A DNA stretch of 64,000 nucleotides, from assembly GCF_003201775.1 (NCBI RefSeq), contig NZ_QJJZ01000009.1, positions 62,001 to 126,000 on the forward strand. Reading direction: 5' to 3'. The notes beneath the pieces are model-generated. The model was given only the letters and a program-made list of their open reading frames with translations. It was not told the origin of the DNA and did no database searches. The translations under genes were made by a program, and so were the position numbers. Positions 1 through 7,571 of this stretch are shown piece after piece (the stretch's first letter is position 1; each line of letters starts with the position of its first letter). Source of the DNA: Arenibacter sp. ARW7G5Y1. GTDB lineage: Bacteria > Bacteroidota > Bacteroidia > Flavobacteriales > Flavobacteriaceae.

Positions 1-488
1 AAATCGGTAACAAAGGCAATTTCTTTAATGGGATGAAAATCCATTTCGCCTGGAATGGCCAATAGGGGGCATTTTAAATTATCGGCAACCTTAATGGTAT
101 TGCTCCCAAAAAACACATCGGTTGCTTCTGTAAGTCCTTTGTTTCCCATAGTTACCAAATCGATCTTAAGCTCCTGTATTTTTTGCGCTATGATATTTAC
201 CAAGTCGCCTTTTTGGGAAATGGTCTTGAAGGTATGTAGGGGATTTTCATTGTCCAATACTATTTTATGCTTGGTATGCGTTAACTTTTCCTTGGACTCG
301 GTTTCCAGTTCCTTTAGATGTTTTTTGATATTTAGGATGGGGAGTGTTCTGCCGGGGGAAATGGTTAGTTCCGAATAGGTGTTTAGAATATAAAAAGTAC
401 AAGTTTCCGATGCTAAAAGCTTTGTTGCATAGAATAGGGCACAATAGGCATTATTGGAAAAATCGGTGGCAACAAGTATATTTTTCAT
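1..488 (-). CDS. Universal stress protein, tandem UspA type (3' end beyond window)
   Basis: The reading frame is open from an ATG at 488 to the left edge, so only about the first 162 residues are present. It begins MKNILVATDFSNNA, the usual UspA strand with its ATP-binding Asp. It carries the nucleotide-binding motif G-2x-G-9x-G-S as MGNKG...FFGSN near residue 115, and then enters a second domain (KEIAFVTDF). By analogy with its neighbours it should be a two-domain protein of about 280 residues. It starts 10 bp after the next usp gene ends, so it is probably the second gene of an operon read from the promoter near 1394. Family proteins bind ATP and support survival in stasis or anoxia; the precise role is unknown. 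Confidence 0.93.
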   Translation of the reverse strand, partial: MKNILVATDFSNNAYCALFYATKLLASETCTFYILNTYSELTISPGRTLPILNIKKHLKELETESKEKLTHTKHKIVLDNENPLHTFKTISQKGDLVNIIAQKIQELKIDLVTMGNKGLTEATDVFFGSNTIKVADNLKCPLLAIPGEMDFHPIKEIAFVTD

Positions 489-498
489 TATCTACGAT

Positions 499-1335
499 TT
501 AAAATTGTGGAATTACCAAAAACGGTATGGTAACGTGAAGTCCTATTTTTTTGATCACTGGTTCAATAAAAAGTCGCTCCATAAAGGTATGTTTGTTCTG
601 TACCATGACCAGGAGGTTAATTTTTTCCTTGGCCTGGAAGGTATTGATGGCGTCTATAATTTCATTATTGGGTACATCATGGAATAATGCCTTGTGGCCC
701 AACATTTTTTCAAGGCCTTTTTTTTGTTTTTTTTGATCCGGCGTCAGTTCATAGCCTGTGGATACGTGCAACACATTTATTTGGGATCCATGCTCATTGG
801 CTATCTCCAAAAGTGGATTTAACCTCTCCTGTTGGTATTCAATTTCATAGTCGGTAGGAAATAGGATTTCCAAAGGATTCTCATACTCGAAATTGGGGGG
901 TACCACCAATACTGGGCAGTTGGCCTTTCGTATTACATGTACGGTATTGGTTCCAAAGAGGATTTCCTCGGCCCCTGTGGCGCCTTTGGTGCCCATTACT
1001 ACCAAATCTATACCTTCGGATTCAACGGTTTCCAACACTTCGTTCACCAAGGTGTTAAATGCAGTTTGAACAACAAAGCTATGATTAGGATTGTTGTATT
1101 CCATTTCAAAATCACTTTTTAGTTTCTCCAGTTGGGTCATGGACGTTTCCTGCATTACGTCACCCAAGCCTATAAGACCCGGACTTCCAACCAGATATTC
1201 CGCATTGTATACCGGAGGTAAATAGGTATTCACAAGATAAAATTTACATTTGGTATTTTTAAAGATCTTCAAGGCATAGCCAATAGCCTTAATGGAGTTG
1301 TCTGAAAAATCAGTGGGTAACAATATTCTTTTCAT
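499..1335 (-). CDS. Universal stress protein, tandem UspA domains
   Basis: This 278-residue cytosolic protein has two UspA domains. The N-terminal one starts MKRILLPTDFSDNS and has an intact ATP motif with G115, G118, G128 and T129. The C-terminal one starts at about residue 157 (LEILFPTDYE), but its motif region is degenerate (MVQNKHTFMERLF). Known relatives bind ATP and promote survival under growth arrest. It is transcribed away from the thioredoxin gene. The operator at 1389-1400 has a -7 box TAGATTTA exactly 23 bp away on this strand, so this is the first gene of a usp-usp operon. Family assignment is sure; ligand and target are not known. Confidence 0.95.
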   Translation of the reverse strand: MKRILLPTDFSDNSIKAIGYALKIFKNTKCKFYLVNTYLPPVYNAEYLVGSPGLIGLGDVMQETSMTQLEKLKSDFEMEYNNPNHSFVVQTAFNTLVNEVLETVESEGIDLVVMGTKGATGAEEILFGTNTVHVIRKANCPVLVVPPNFEYENPLEILFPTDYEIEYQQERLNPLLEIANEHGSQINVLHVSTGYELTPDQKKQKKGLEKMLGHKALFHDVPNNEIIDAINTFQAKEKINLLVMVQNKHTFMERLFIEPVIKKIGLHVTIPFLVIPQF

Positions 1336-1357
1336 GGTGCTTTTTACTTTAATATGG

Positions 1358-1431
1358 TAAATCTAAAGCGGAAGAATTTTGAAAACCATGATATTCGTCA
1401 GTTTCATATTCCCTCTGTTTAGGTAATTTTA
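1358..1431. promoter_or_regulatory. Divergent promoter with operator TGATATTCGTCA
   Basis: The operator is at 1389-1400. On the minus strand a -7 box TAGATTTA lies at 1365-1358, and on the plus strand TAATTTTA lies at 1424-1431. Each is separated from the operator by 23 bp. One palindrome therefore appears to activate both the usp operon and the thioredoxin gene. Confidence 0.8.
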
Positions 1432-1449
1432 CTTTCTAAAAATTAAATT

Positions 1450-1749
1450 ATGAAGGACAGTTTTAACAATATAATCAATTCCGATACCCCGGTGCTAGTC
1501 GACTTTTACGCGGATTGGTGCGGACCCTGTAAAATGTTGGCGCCCATTTTAAAACAGGTAAAGGACGAATTGGGAAGTACCCTAAAAATTATAAAGATCG
1601 ATGTGGACAAGAATCAATCCTTGGCCAACACTTACCAAGTAAGGGGAGTACCCACCATGTTGTTGTTTAAAAACGGAAAGCAGGTTTGGCGACAATCCGG
1701 AGTACTTCAAAAGAATGACATTGTTGGGGTGGTGCAACAGCATATTTAA
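1450..1749 (+). CDS. trx: Thioredoxin
   Basis: This 99-residue single-domain thioredoxin has the redox site W23-C-G-P-C27-K and the cis-proline in GVPT (P68). It has no signal peptide, so it acts in the cytosol as a disulfide reductant. At 99 residues it is slightly short because the N-terminal strand is trimmed. It is transcribed divergently from the usp operon and shares that operon's operator, with its own -7 box TAATTTTA. It is probably a stress-specific thioredoxin rather than the housekeeping one (inference from context). The upstream ATG is preceded by the A-rich tract typical of this phylum. Confidence 0.95.
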   Translation: MKDSFNNIINSDTPVLVDFYADWCGPCKMLAPILKQVKDELGSTLKIIKIDVDKNQSLANTYQVRGVPTMLLFKNGKQVWRQSGVLQKNDIVGVVQQHI

Positions 1750-1792
1750 AGGGATACCCCAAGGATTGCCCCGCAATTGAGATCCAATATGC

Positions 1793-2632
1793 TTATTCGT
1801 GTACTATTAGAAATGGAATCTTGGTATGGTAACTGATTTTTTCGACCGCTGGTTTAAATAGGATGCGCTCCAAGAAGTTTAGGTTCTTGGCCACCATAAC
1901 CAACATATCCAAATCCCTACTTTCAACGAATGCCTGTACCGCATCATCCAAATTTTTTATAGTAAGGGTATGAAAGGAATGTTCATTTTCCCTAAAATAG
2001 TTCTTTATAAATTCCTTGTTCTTCATTTGTAGATCACTGAGGTCCTTCCCTTTTTGAGACACATATAGAAAGCGCAATGCGGAGTTATGCATTACCGCAA
2101 GTTCCTTGATATGGTTCAGCACCTTTATATCATAACTTAATTGGAAATCTGTGGGAAACCCTATTTCACGTGGGTTGTTATATTCAGCGTCCTCGGGCAC
2201 GGCCAAAACCGCACATCGTACTTTGGTAAGGACATTGCCCGTATTGCTTCCCAGGGAAACAGCTTTAAGGCCACTGGCACCTTTAGTTCCCATAATGATC
2301 AGGTCTATATTTCTGTCCTTTACTTCTTGCTTTATATGATCTGTAAAAAACCCGTACAATGCAGTAGTATTAAAGCTATGCTTAGTGTTTAAGGGCAGAC
2401 GTTCGATCTCATTAAGCAAATTTACCAATTTCTCCTTACTCTCCTTTAGAATATTTTCCTCCAAGAGTTCTGCCGAGGCATACATGGCTGCCTCACCACC
2501 GGAATTATAGGAAATAGGATTTATATGGACGATATGAAAAGTACATCTGGTTTTGGAATACAATGCTGTTCCATACTTAATGGCATTCCACGCATTATCA
2601 GAGAAGTCGGTAGGTATCAATATATTTTTCAT
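1793..2632 (-). CDS. Universal stress protein, tandem UspA domains
   Basis: This is a 279-residue two-domain UspA protein. The first domain starts MKNILIPTDFSDNA and has a complete ATP motif (G115, G118, G128, S129). The second starts near residue 157 (REIGFPTDFQ) and its motif is degenerate (MVAKNLNFLERILF). It is especially close to the protein encoded at 5577-6413, which has AKNLNFLQQLLF at the same place and SNTGNVLTKV versus SNSGNVLTKV after the ATP motif. These two probably arose by a recent duplication. It has its own promoter at 2675-2717. Confidence 0.95.
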   Translation of the reverse strand: MKNILIPTDFSDNAWNAIKYGTALYSKTRCTFHIVHINPISYNSGGEAAMYASAELLEENILKESKEKLVNLLNEIERLPLNTKHSFNTTALYGFFTDHIKQEVKDRNIDLIIMGTKGASGLKAVSLGSNTGNVLTKVRCAVLAVPEDAEYNNPREIGFPTDFQLSYDIKVLNHIKELAVMHNSALRFLYVSQKGKDLSDLQMKNKEFIKNYFRENEHSFHTLTIKNLDDAVQAFVESRDLDMLVMVAKNLNFLERILFKPAVEKISYHTKIPFLIVHE

Positions 2633-2674
2633 AAAAGTTGATTTAACGGTTCAATAAGGTTCCCTTTAACGAAC

Positions 2675-2717
2675 TAAAATTAATTGCTCTTTATTTGCTC
2701 CCCAATGACATATATCA
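2675..2717 (-). promoter_or_regulatory. Promoter with operator TGACATATATCA
   Basis: The operator at 2706-2717 is followed on the minus strand, after 23 bp, by a -7 box TAATTTTA at 2682-2675. It drives the usp gene starting at 2632. Confidence 0.78.
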
Positions 2718-2752
2718 TATTGGCTGTAATAATTTCATGATGATAGCGGTCT

Positions 2753-3613
2753 TCAGGGTTCAATTAACGGAAATATTAGAAAAGGTACTTCGGTATTGAA
2801 AGCTACCCTATTAATAACGTTTTCGTTGGTAAGTTTCTCGAAGAAACTATGCCAATAATTTACCATGGCTATCATTCCTATATTGTCATTTACATGGGTA
2901 TAGTTATTTATTGCCCCTGAAATATTCTTATGTCCCTTAATTTCTTCAAAACCGTATTTTATGTCAAGGAACCTTTTGGGCAATAAATCCTTGGCAGTTT
3001 GTTGGTGGGGGTGCAATTCTTTACCGATACCGATATGCACAATGGTAATTTTAGAGTCCCATAATTTAGCCAATTCCAAAAGCGGTACCAATTCTACCTC
3101 ACTATATATATGTTCAAAATTTGTGGCAAAGGCTATTTTCTTCGGAGCCTCAAAATCATATTTCCCAGGAACGGCAATAATAGGGCAGAAGTCTATTTTT
3201 TGTATCACCCTTAGCGTGTTGCTGCCCATAAATACTTCTTTGAGAGCAGAGGAACCTTTGGTTCCCATAAAAATATATTGTACATCTTTATCTATGGTGG
3301 TTCTGCCAATGGCGTTTACCAAGGAGTCGGCGATACTCAATCCGTTGAAGGAGTGCAAGCTATTTTTGTTTACCGATTCCAATTCGTCCATTAGGGATTT
3401 TATGTCTCTCTGGGATTCATCTTTTATAGCTCTAAATAAGCGAGTGTCTTTAGCCTTGCCCATAGTACTGCTCAAATTGGACGGGCCAACTTCAAAGGCA
3501 TGTAAAATATGGAAAACACATTCCACTTTTTCAAATAGGTATACTGCGTAGTCTATGGCATTGCGGGCGTTTGCAGAGAAATCCGTTGGCAGGAGTATAT
3601 GTTTTGCTTTCAT
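2753..3613 (-). CDS. Universal stress protein, tandem UspA domains
   Basis: This 286-residue two-domain UspA protein starts MKAKHILLPTDFSANA. The first-domain ATP motif is intact (G117, G120, G130, S131). The second domain starts near residue 159 (KKIAFATNFE); here the usual Asp of the first strand is Asn, and the loop is degenerate (MVNYWHSFFEKL), so only the first half is likely to bind nucleotide. No good copy of the island operator was found in the 156 bp upstream. It may be read through from the usp gene at 3770-4618 or use an unrelated promoter. Confidence 0.95.
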   Translation of the reverse strand: MKAKHILLPTDFSANARNAIDYAVYLFEKVECVFHILHAFEVGPSNLSSTMGKAKDTRLFRAIKDESQRDIKSLMDELESVNKNSLHSFNGLSIADSLVNAIGRTTIDKDVQYIFMGTKGSSALKEVFMGSNTLRVIQKIDFCPIIAVPGKYDFEAPKKIAFATNFEHIYSEVELVPLLELAKLWDSKITIVHIGIGKELHPHQQTAKDLLPKRFLDIKYGFEEIKGHKNISGAINNYTHVNDNIGMIAMVNYWHSFFEKLTNENVINRVAFNTEVPFLIFPLIEP

Positions 3614-3769
3614 ACTTTTTTATTTACCGTGTATTTGGGGCCACCCTGTGCAAATTGTTCTACCTGGAGGGTGTAGCCTTTAGGGGTTTAATAATAGTAA
3701 GACCGTTTATGAACTAATTTTCGGAAACATGGGACCATATCAATGGTGGAACAGCTTTTGATTGTCTTC

Positions 3770-4618
3770 CTAGGTTTGCCCGGGAAGGAACAAGACCGGC
3801 ACCATGGAATGGAAGGCTATTTTTTTAACAACAGGCTCCTCTATAATTCTTTCCCAAAAGCTATGGTGGTATCTCACCATGGCAAGTAGGTCTGCCCTGG
3901 ATTTGTTAACATACTGCTCAACACTTTGCACAATATTGGTGTCGAATCTTACTTCATTAAGGGAATATGTGGTATCGGCCAATCGTTCTTCCAGAATATG
4001 CAGGTTCGCTTTCTGGACATCGGTGAGAATAAATTCTACCGCTACATGGATTACCTGTATTGTTGCATTCCAAAGGTTTGTTAATTCTGTCATGGGCAAT
4101 AGCCCAAACTTTTCAAACTTTCTAGTATAATCCGTTGGAAAGACCAGTGTTTTTAACTTTTGGAAGTTATAGTTCTTGGGCACTACTATTATGGAAATAT
4201 TTTTAAGTTGTTTTAAGACTCTTACCGTATTGCTTCCCATAAAGATTTCCTTTGCCCCGGTGACGCCTTGGGTGCCCATTACTATGAGGTCTATGTCGTT
4301 ATTAGAAACTATATCCTTAACGGATCCTTCCAAAGTGTCGGATTTGGAAATGGTTTCAAAAAAGTGGTTCGGGTTGTTGTGGTTTTGATTGAGGTAAGCT
4401 AAAATTTTATCTAGTTCCTGGGCCGAATACTGTGCTAGGGAGTCATAAATGACGCCCAATCGCTGTTGACTTTTTTGCCCCAACATGTTCATGGCTTTTG
4501 GTTCGTAGGCATGTAAAATGATAAACTTGCATGGGACATCCGCATAGAGTTTTAATGCTGTAAATATGGCATTCCAGGCATTGTCGGAAAAATCGGTAGG
4601 CAATAGAATTTTTTTCAT
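3770..4618 (-). CDS. Universal stress protein, tandem UspA domains
   Basis: This 282-residue two-domain UspA protein has MKKILLPTDFSDNA at the start and an ATP motif MGTQG...FMGSN near residue 116. A second domain begins at about residue 158 (KTLVFPTDYT) with a degenerate loop (MVRYHHSFWERI). It starts 17 bp after the stop of the preceding usp gene (4636-5481), so the two form an operon read from the promoter near 5540. The role is inferred from the family: ATP-binding stasis or stress protein. Confidence 0.95.
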   Translation of the reverse strand: MKKILLPTDFSDNAWNAIFTALKLYADVPCKFIILHAYEPKAMNMLGQKSQQRLGVIYDSLAQYSAQELDKILAYLNQNHNNPNHFFETISKSDTLEGSVKDIVSNNDIDLIVMGTQGVTGAKEIFMGSNTVRVLKQLKNISIIVVPKNYNFQKLKTLVFPTDYTRKFEKFGLLPMTELTNLWNATIQVIHVAVEFILTDVQKANLHILEERLADTTYSLNEVRFDTNIVQSVEQYVNKSRADLLAMVRYHHSFWERIIEEPVVKKIAFHSMVPVLFLPGQT

Positions 4619-4635
4619 CCTTTTAGCTATTAAAA

Positions 4636-5481
4636 TTATCTGGGTAGATTCTGCATCACCAAAAATGGCAGTTTTAATCGTAGCCCAATTTCGTCTACCG
4701 TGGATCTGTAAAGCATATCCTCCAGGAATGAATGACGCGAGTTTACCATGACCAATAGATTGATGTTATTTTTTTTAATGTAATCCATTATAGCTTCCGC
4801 CTTATTCTTGGTGGGGCGTCGTTCAAAAAATAAATACGCCTCTGCCAAAGATTCCTTAAGGAAGCGTTGGTTATCTATCTGTCTTGTGCTTAAATCATCA
4901 AAGTCTGAAAGGTGTAGGCAATGTATTTCCGATTTAAATTCGGATGCCAAGGTATTCAACAACTTCAATTCCCTTCGCTTGTAAGGCAGCATATAATCTG
5001 TGGGAAACAATATTTTCTTTGGCTGTTGGAACTTATAGTCCAGTGGTACAGCGAGCACGGGGCACTGTACGTATTTGAAAACCTGCACTGTATGGCTGCC
5101 AAAAGTAATTTTTTTGTCGGCAGTTTTACCTTTGGTACCCATAATTACCAAGTCTACATTTATTTGGTTGACAAAATCATTGACAGCATCTACCAAGGTG
5201 TCGAATGCAGAGAGTGTTTCATAAGAGTGTTTTGGGTTGTTCTCCCTAGCGGTAAGTTTTTGAATCAGGTCTTTTAATGCCTCATCGGTATTCTTTTTTA
5301 CCGTTTCTTTTTGCACTTGTATGGAGGATTCCCCATTGGTCTTGTACGGACCATAAACCTCGTCTGCATAAGCGTGCAAAAAGTAGAAATTGGTGCGTTC
5401 ACATTTATATAGATTTAGTGCATAATCTATGGCATGCATTGCGCTGTTGGAAAAATCGGTAGGAATCAGAACTGTTCTCAT
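4636..5481 (-). CDS. Universal stress protein, tandem UspA domains
   Basis: This 281-residue protein starts MRTVLIPTDFSNSA. The first UspA domain carries the ATP motif MGTKG...TFGSH near residue 117. The second domain starts near residue 158 (KKILFPTDYM) and has the degenerate loop MVNSRHSFLEDML. It is the promoter-proximal gene of a two-gene usp operon. The upstream operator at 5535-5546 and perfect -7 box TAACTTTG at 5511-5504 make it one of the clearest regulon members. Confidence 0.95.
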   Translation of the reverse strand: MRTVLIPTDFSNSAMHAIDYALNLYKCERTNFYFLHAYADEVYGPYKTNGESSIQVQKETVKKNTDEALKDLIQKLTARENNPKHSYETLSAFDTLVDAVNDFVNQINVDLVIMGTKGKTADKKITFGSHTVQVFKYVQCPVLAVPLDYKFQQPKKILFPTDYMLPYKRRELKLLNTLASEFKSEIHCLHLSDFDDLSTRQIDNQRFLKESLAEAYLFFERRPTKNKAEAIMDYIKKNNINLLVMVNSRHSFLEDMLYRSTVDEIGLRLKLPFLVMQNLPR

Positions 5482-5503
5482 AGGTTTTCTTTTGTGTACT
5501 TAC

Positions 5504-5546
5504 CAAAGTTATTGGTAGCGACCTATAAAACCTATGACATTTATCA
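5504..5546 (-). promoter_or_regulatory. Promoter with operator TGACATTTATCA
   Basis: The operator is at 5535-5546. The -7 box TAACTTTG at 5511-5504 matches TAnnTTTG in all fixed positions and lies 23 bp downstream on the minus strand. It drives the usp operon starting at 5481. Confidence 0.85.
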
Positions 5547-5576
5547 GTAGCCCAACATCGATTTATTTGGATAAAT

Positions 5577-6413
5577 TTATTCGTGCAAAACCAGTAGGGG
5601 AACGCTGGTCTGAAAACTAATCTTTTTAATGGTGGTGTCGAACAGCAGTTGTTGAAGGAAGTTGAGGTTTTTGGCCACCATGATTACCAGATCTATTTTC
5701 TCGTTGACCACAAATTGTTCAATGGCACTTTTAACCCTATCGTGTTTTAGATGGTGGATGCTATGCGATTTTTCATAAAGCTCCAACAAATAGTCCTTCA
5801 AATAGGTCATATTCTGATTTTGGACATTGTTTAAAGGAACACCGGGCTTGGAGACATTAACAACTCTTAGCTTAGCTTGGGTGAGATGGATCATTTGGGA
5901 AATTGCCTCCAGAATAGAGTGGGAATAGAAGATATTGTAATCGGTAGGAAAGGCAATTTCTTTGGGATTTTTTTGAACGGCCTTTTCTGGAATCATCAAT
6001 AGATTACAGGGTACTTTGGTCAAGACATTGCCGCTATTACTCCCTAAGATGGATTCTTTTAAGCCCGAGGCCCCTTTGGTGCCCATGACAATCAAATCTA
6101 TCTTTTTGTCCAATACGGTCTTGCGAATAATATCTATGAGATTTCCAAACTCATGGAGGGCAATAAAGTGATGTTCCTTATTGGTGCTAAGGGTCTTTAT
6201 GTGTGCAAAGGTAGCAGCAAGGTTATCCCTATGGGGTAAATTGGCTACTTTGGGCGGCATAATAAGGGAATTGCTATCCACACCGGATTGACTCAATGCA
6301 TCAACATGGAGTACGTAAAAATTACAGGGAGCATCTTTAAACAGCTTTATGGCATATTCAATGGCATTTCTGGAATTTTGGGAAAAATCGGTGGGGAACA
6401 GTATACTCTTCAT
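5577..6413 (-). CDS. Universal stress protein, tandem UspA domains
   Basis: This 278-residue two-domain UspA protein starts MKSILFPTDFSQNS. Its ATP motif in the first half is MGTKG...ILGSN near residue 115. The second half starts KEIAFPTDYN near residue 156 and has the degenerate loop MVAKNLNFLQQLLF. It is a close paralogue of the protein at 1793-2632. It is monocistronic, with a perfect -7 box and operator upstream. The gene downstream in the same direction is separated by about 95 bp that carry that gene's own promoter. Confidence 0.95.
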   Translation of the reverse strand: MKSILFPTDFSQNSRNAIEYAIKLFKDAPCNFYVLHVDALSQSGVDSNSLIMPPKVANLPHRDNLAATFAHIKTLSTNKEHHFIALHEFGNLIDIIRKTVLDKKIDLIVMGTKGASGLKESILGSNSGNVLTKVPCNLLMIPEKAVQKNPKEIAFPTDYNIFYSHSILEAISQMIHLTQAKLRVVNVSKPGVPLNNVQNQNMTYLKDYLLELYEKSHSIHHLKHDRVKSAIEQFVVNEKIDLVIMVAKNLNFLQQLLFDTTIKKISFQTSVPLLVLHE

Positions 6414-6438
6414 TCAATATTATATGTCCATTTGGGAG

Positions 6439-6481
6439 CAAAATTATACTTAAGGCCAAAAATGAAATATGACATTGGTCA
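6439..6481 (-). promoter_or_regulatory. Promoter with operator TGACATTGGTCA
   Basis: The operator at 6470-6481 is followed after 23 bp by the perfect -7 box TAATTTTG at 6446-6439 (minus strand). It drives the usp gene at 6413. The same 12-mer recurs at 10718 and 10868. Confidence 0.85.
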
Positions 6482-6511
6482 GTTTGAATAAAATATAGAG
6501 TAAGAATATAC

Positions 6512-7564
6512 TTAATTTATGTACTGCAGGGCCTTTAATTCCTTGATACGGATATTCCTTCCTTCGATATCTATGAGCCCTTCTTTTTTGAATCCGGAAA
6601 GCGTACGAATAAGGCTTTCGGTAGCAATACCGGCTACACTAGCCAAATCATTTCGGGAGATTTTAATGGGGTCTTCGGTTTTTTTATTCATTATTTCTGC
6701 AAATTGCAACAAGGTTTGGGCGGTTTTTTTACGAACGGAACTGTAGGCCATTTGCAACAATTGTTGTTTTATGTCCTTAATATTTCCAGAAAGCAGTTCC
6801 ATTAGTTCCAAGGAGATATTGTGGTTCTTTTCCAGTACTTGCTTTAAATTTTCCTTGGAAATTCCGGCCAGTTCCGTATCCTCAATGGCAGTTGCCGATT
6901 CTTGGTATGGAATATTGTCTATAAAGGAGGTAAATCCCAAAAAGTCATCGGCCCTATAAAGGGAAGTAATCAGCTCTTTTCCATCCTCGTCCATTGTATG
7001 GCATTTTACTACCCCTTTTAGGATAAGATATATTTTATGCGAATAGGTACCTTCTAGGTAGATGGAGCTTCCTTGGGGGAAACTACTAGGTTCGCCATTG
7101 TCGTCAAAAAAATTCTTCAACTCGTTCAAGGTACGAATCTGATCTTCCGAGTTGGAGGGGTCTGATTTTGCGTCCTGTGCCATTCGCCCCAAGAGTTCCA
7201 CTTTGGCCAAACGACTTTCAATGGCATTTACGAGGTCTTCCTCTTCAAAAGGCTTGGTAAGGTAATCGTCCGCTCCCAGATCCATTCCTCGCCGTATCTC
7301 TTTGTGTTCGGTTTTGGCAGATAGGAATATAAAGGGAATATGTTTGGTTTTTTCATCTGACGACAGGTCTTTCAATACACCATAACCATCTACTTCCGGC
7401 ATCATAATGTCACAGACGATAATATCGGGTAGTTTTTCCTTTGCCAATTGAATACCAATTTTACCGTTGGGGGCGGTAATCATACTATAGCCTGAAAGCT
7501 CCAAAAGCTCTTCGGTGTTTTCACGTAAGGCCCTATCGTCCTCGATCAATAGAATAGTCTTCAT
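6512..7564 (-). CDS. Receiver-CRP/FNR hybrid response regulator
   Basis: This 350-residue protein has a receiver domain (about 1-120; phospho-acceptor D52 in CDIMMPEVDG, LTKPF loop near 105), a cyclic-nucleotide-binding-like barrel (about 150-265) and a CRP/FNR winged helix (about 280-345). The recognition helix has E316 and R320, spaced like the Glu and Arg with which CRP and FNR read the TGA half-site. The cysteine set that binds the FNR iron-sulfur cluster is not apparent, so input should come through phosphorylation. It lies 7 bp after the histidine kinase gene, in one operon. A paralogue is at 21528-22595. I infer that these two proteins bind the TGAY-N4-RTCA operators of the island. Confidence 0.93.
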   Translation of the reverse strand: MKTILLIEDDRALRENTEELLELSGYSMITAPNGKIGIQLAKEKLPDIIVCDIMMPEVDGYGVLKDLSSDEKTKHIPFIFLSAKTEHKEIRRGMDLGADDYLTKPFEEEDLVNAIESRLAKVELLGRMAQDAKSDPSNSEDQIRTLNELKNFFDDNGEPSSFPQGSSIYLEGTYSHKIYLILKGVVKCHTMDEDGKELITSLYRADDFLGFTSFIDNIPYQESATAIEDTELAGISKENLKQVLEKNHNISLELMELLSGNIKDIKQQLLQMAYSSVRKKTAQTLLQFAEIMNKKTEDPIKISRNDLASVAGIATESLIRTLSGFKKEGLIDIEGRNIRIKELKALQYIN

Positions 7565-7571
7565 TGTTCTT

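Noticed and set aside
2741-2752. TGATAGCGGTCT next to the operator at 2706
   Set aside because: It ends at the stop of a usp gene, has one mismatch, and has no suitably spaced promoter on either strand.
3731-3742. Operator-like GGGACCATATCA upstream of the usp gene at 3613
   Set aside because: Only the right half-site matches, and no -7 box occurs at the conserved spacing.
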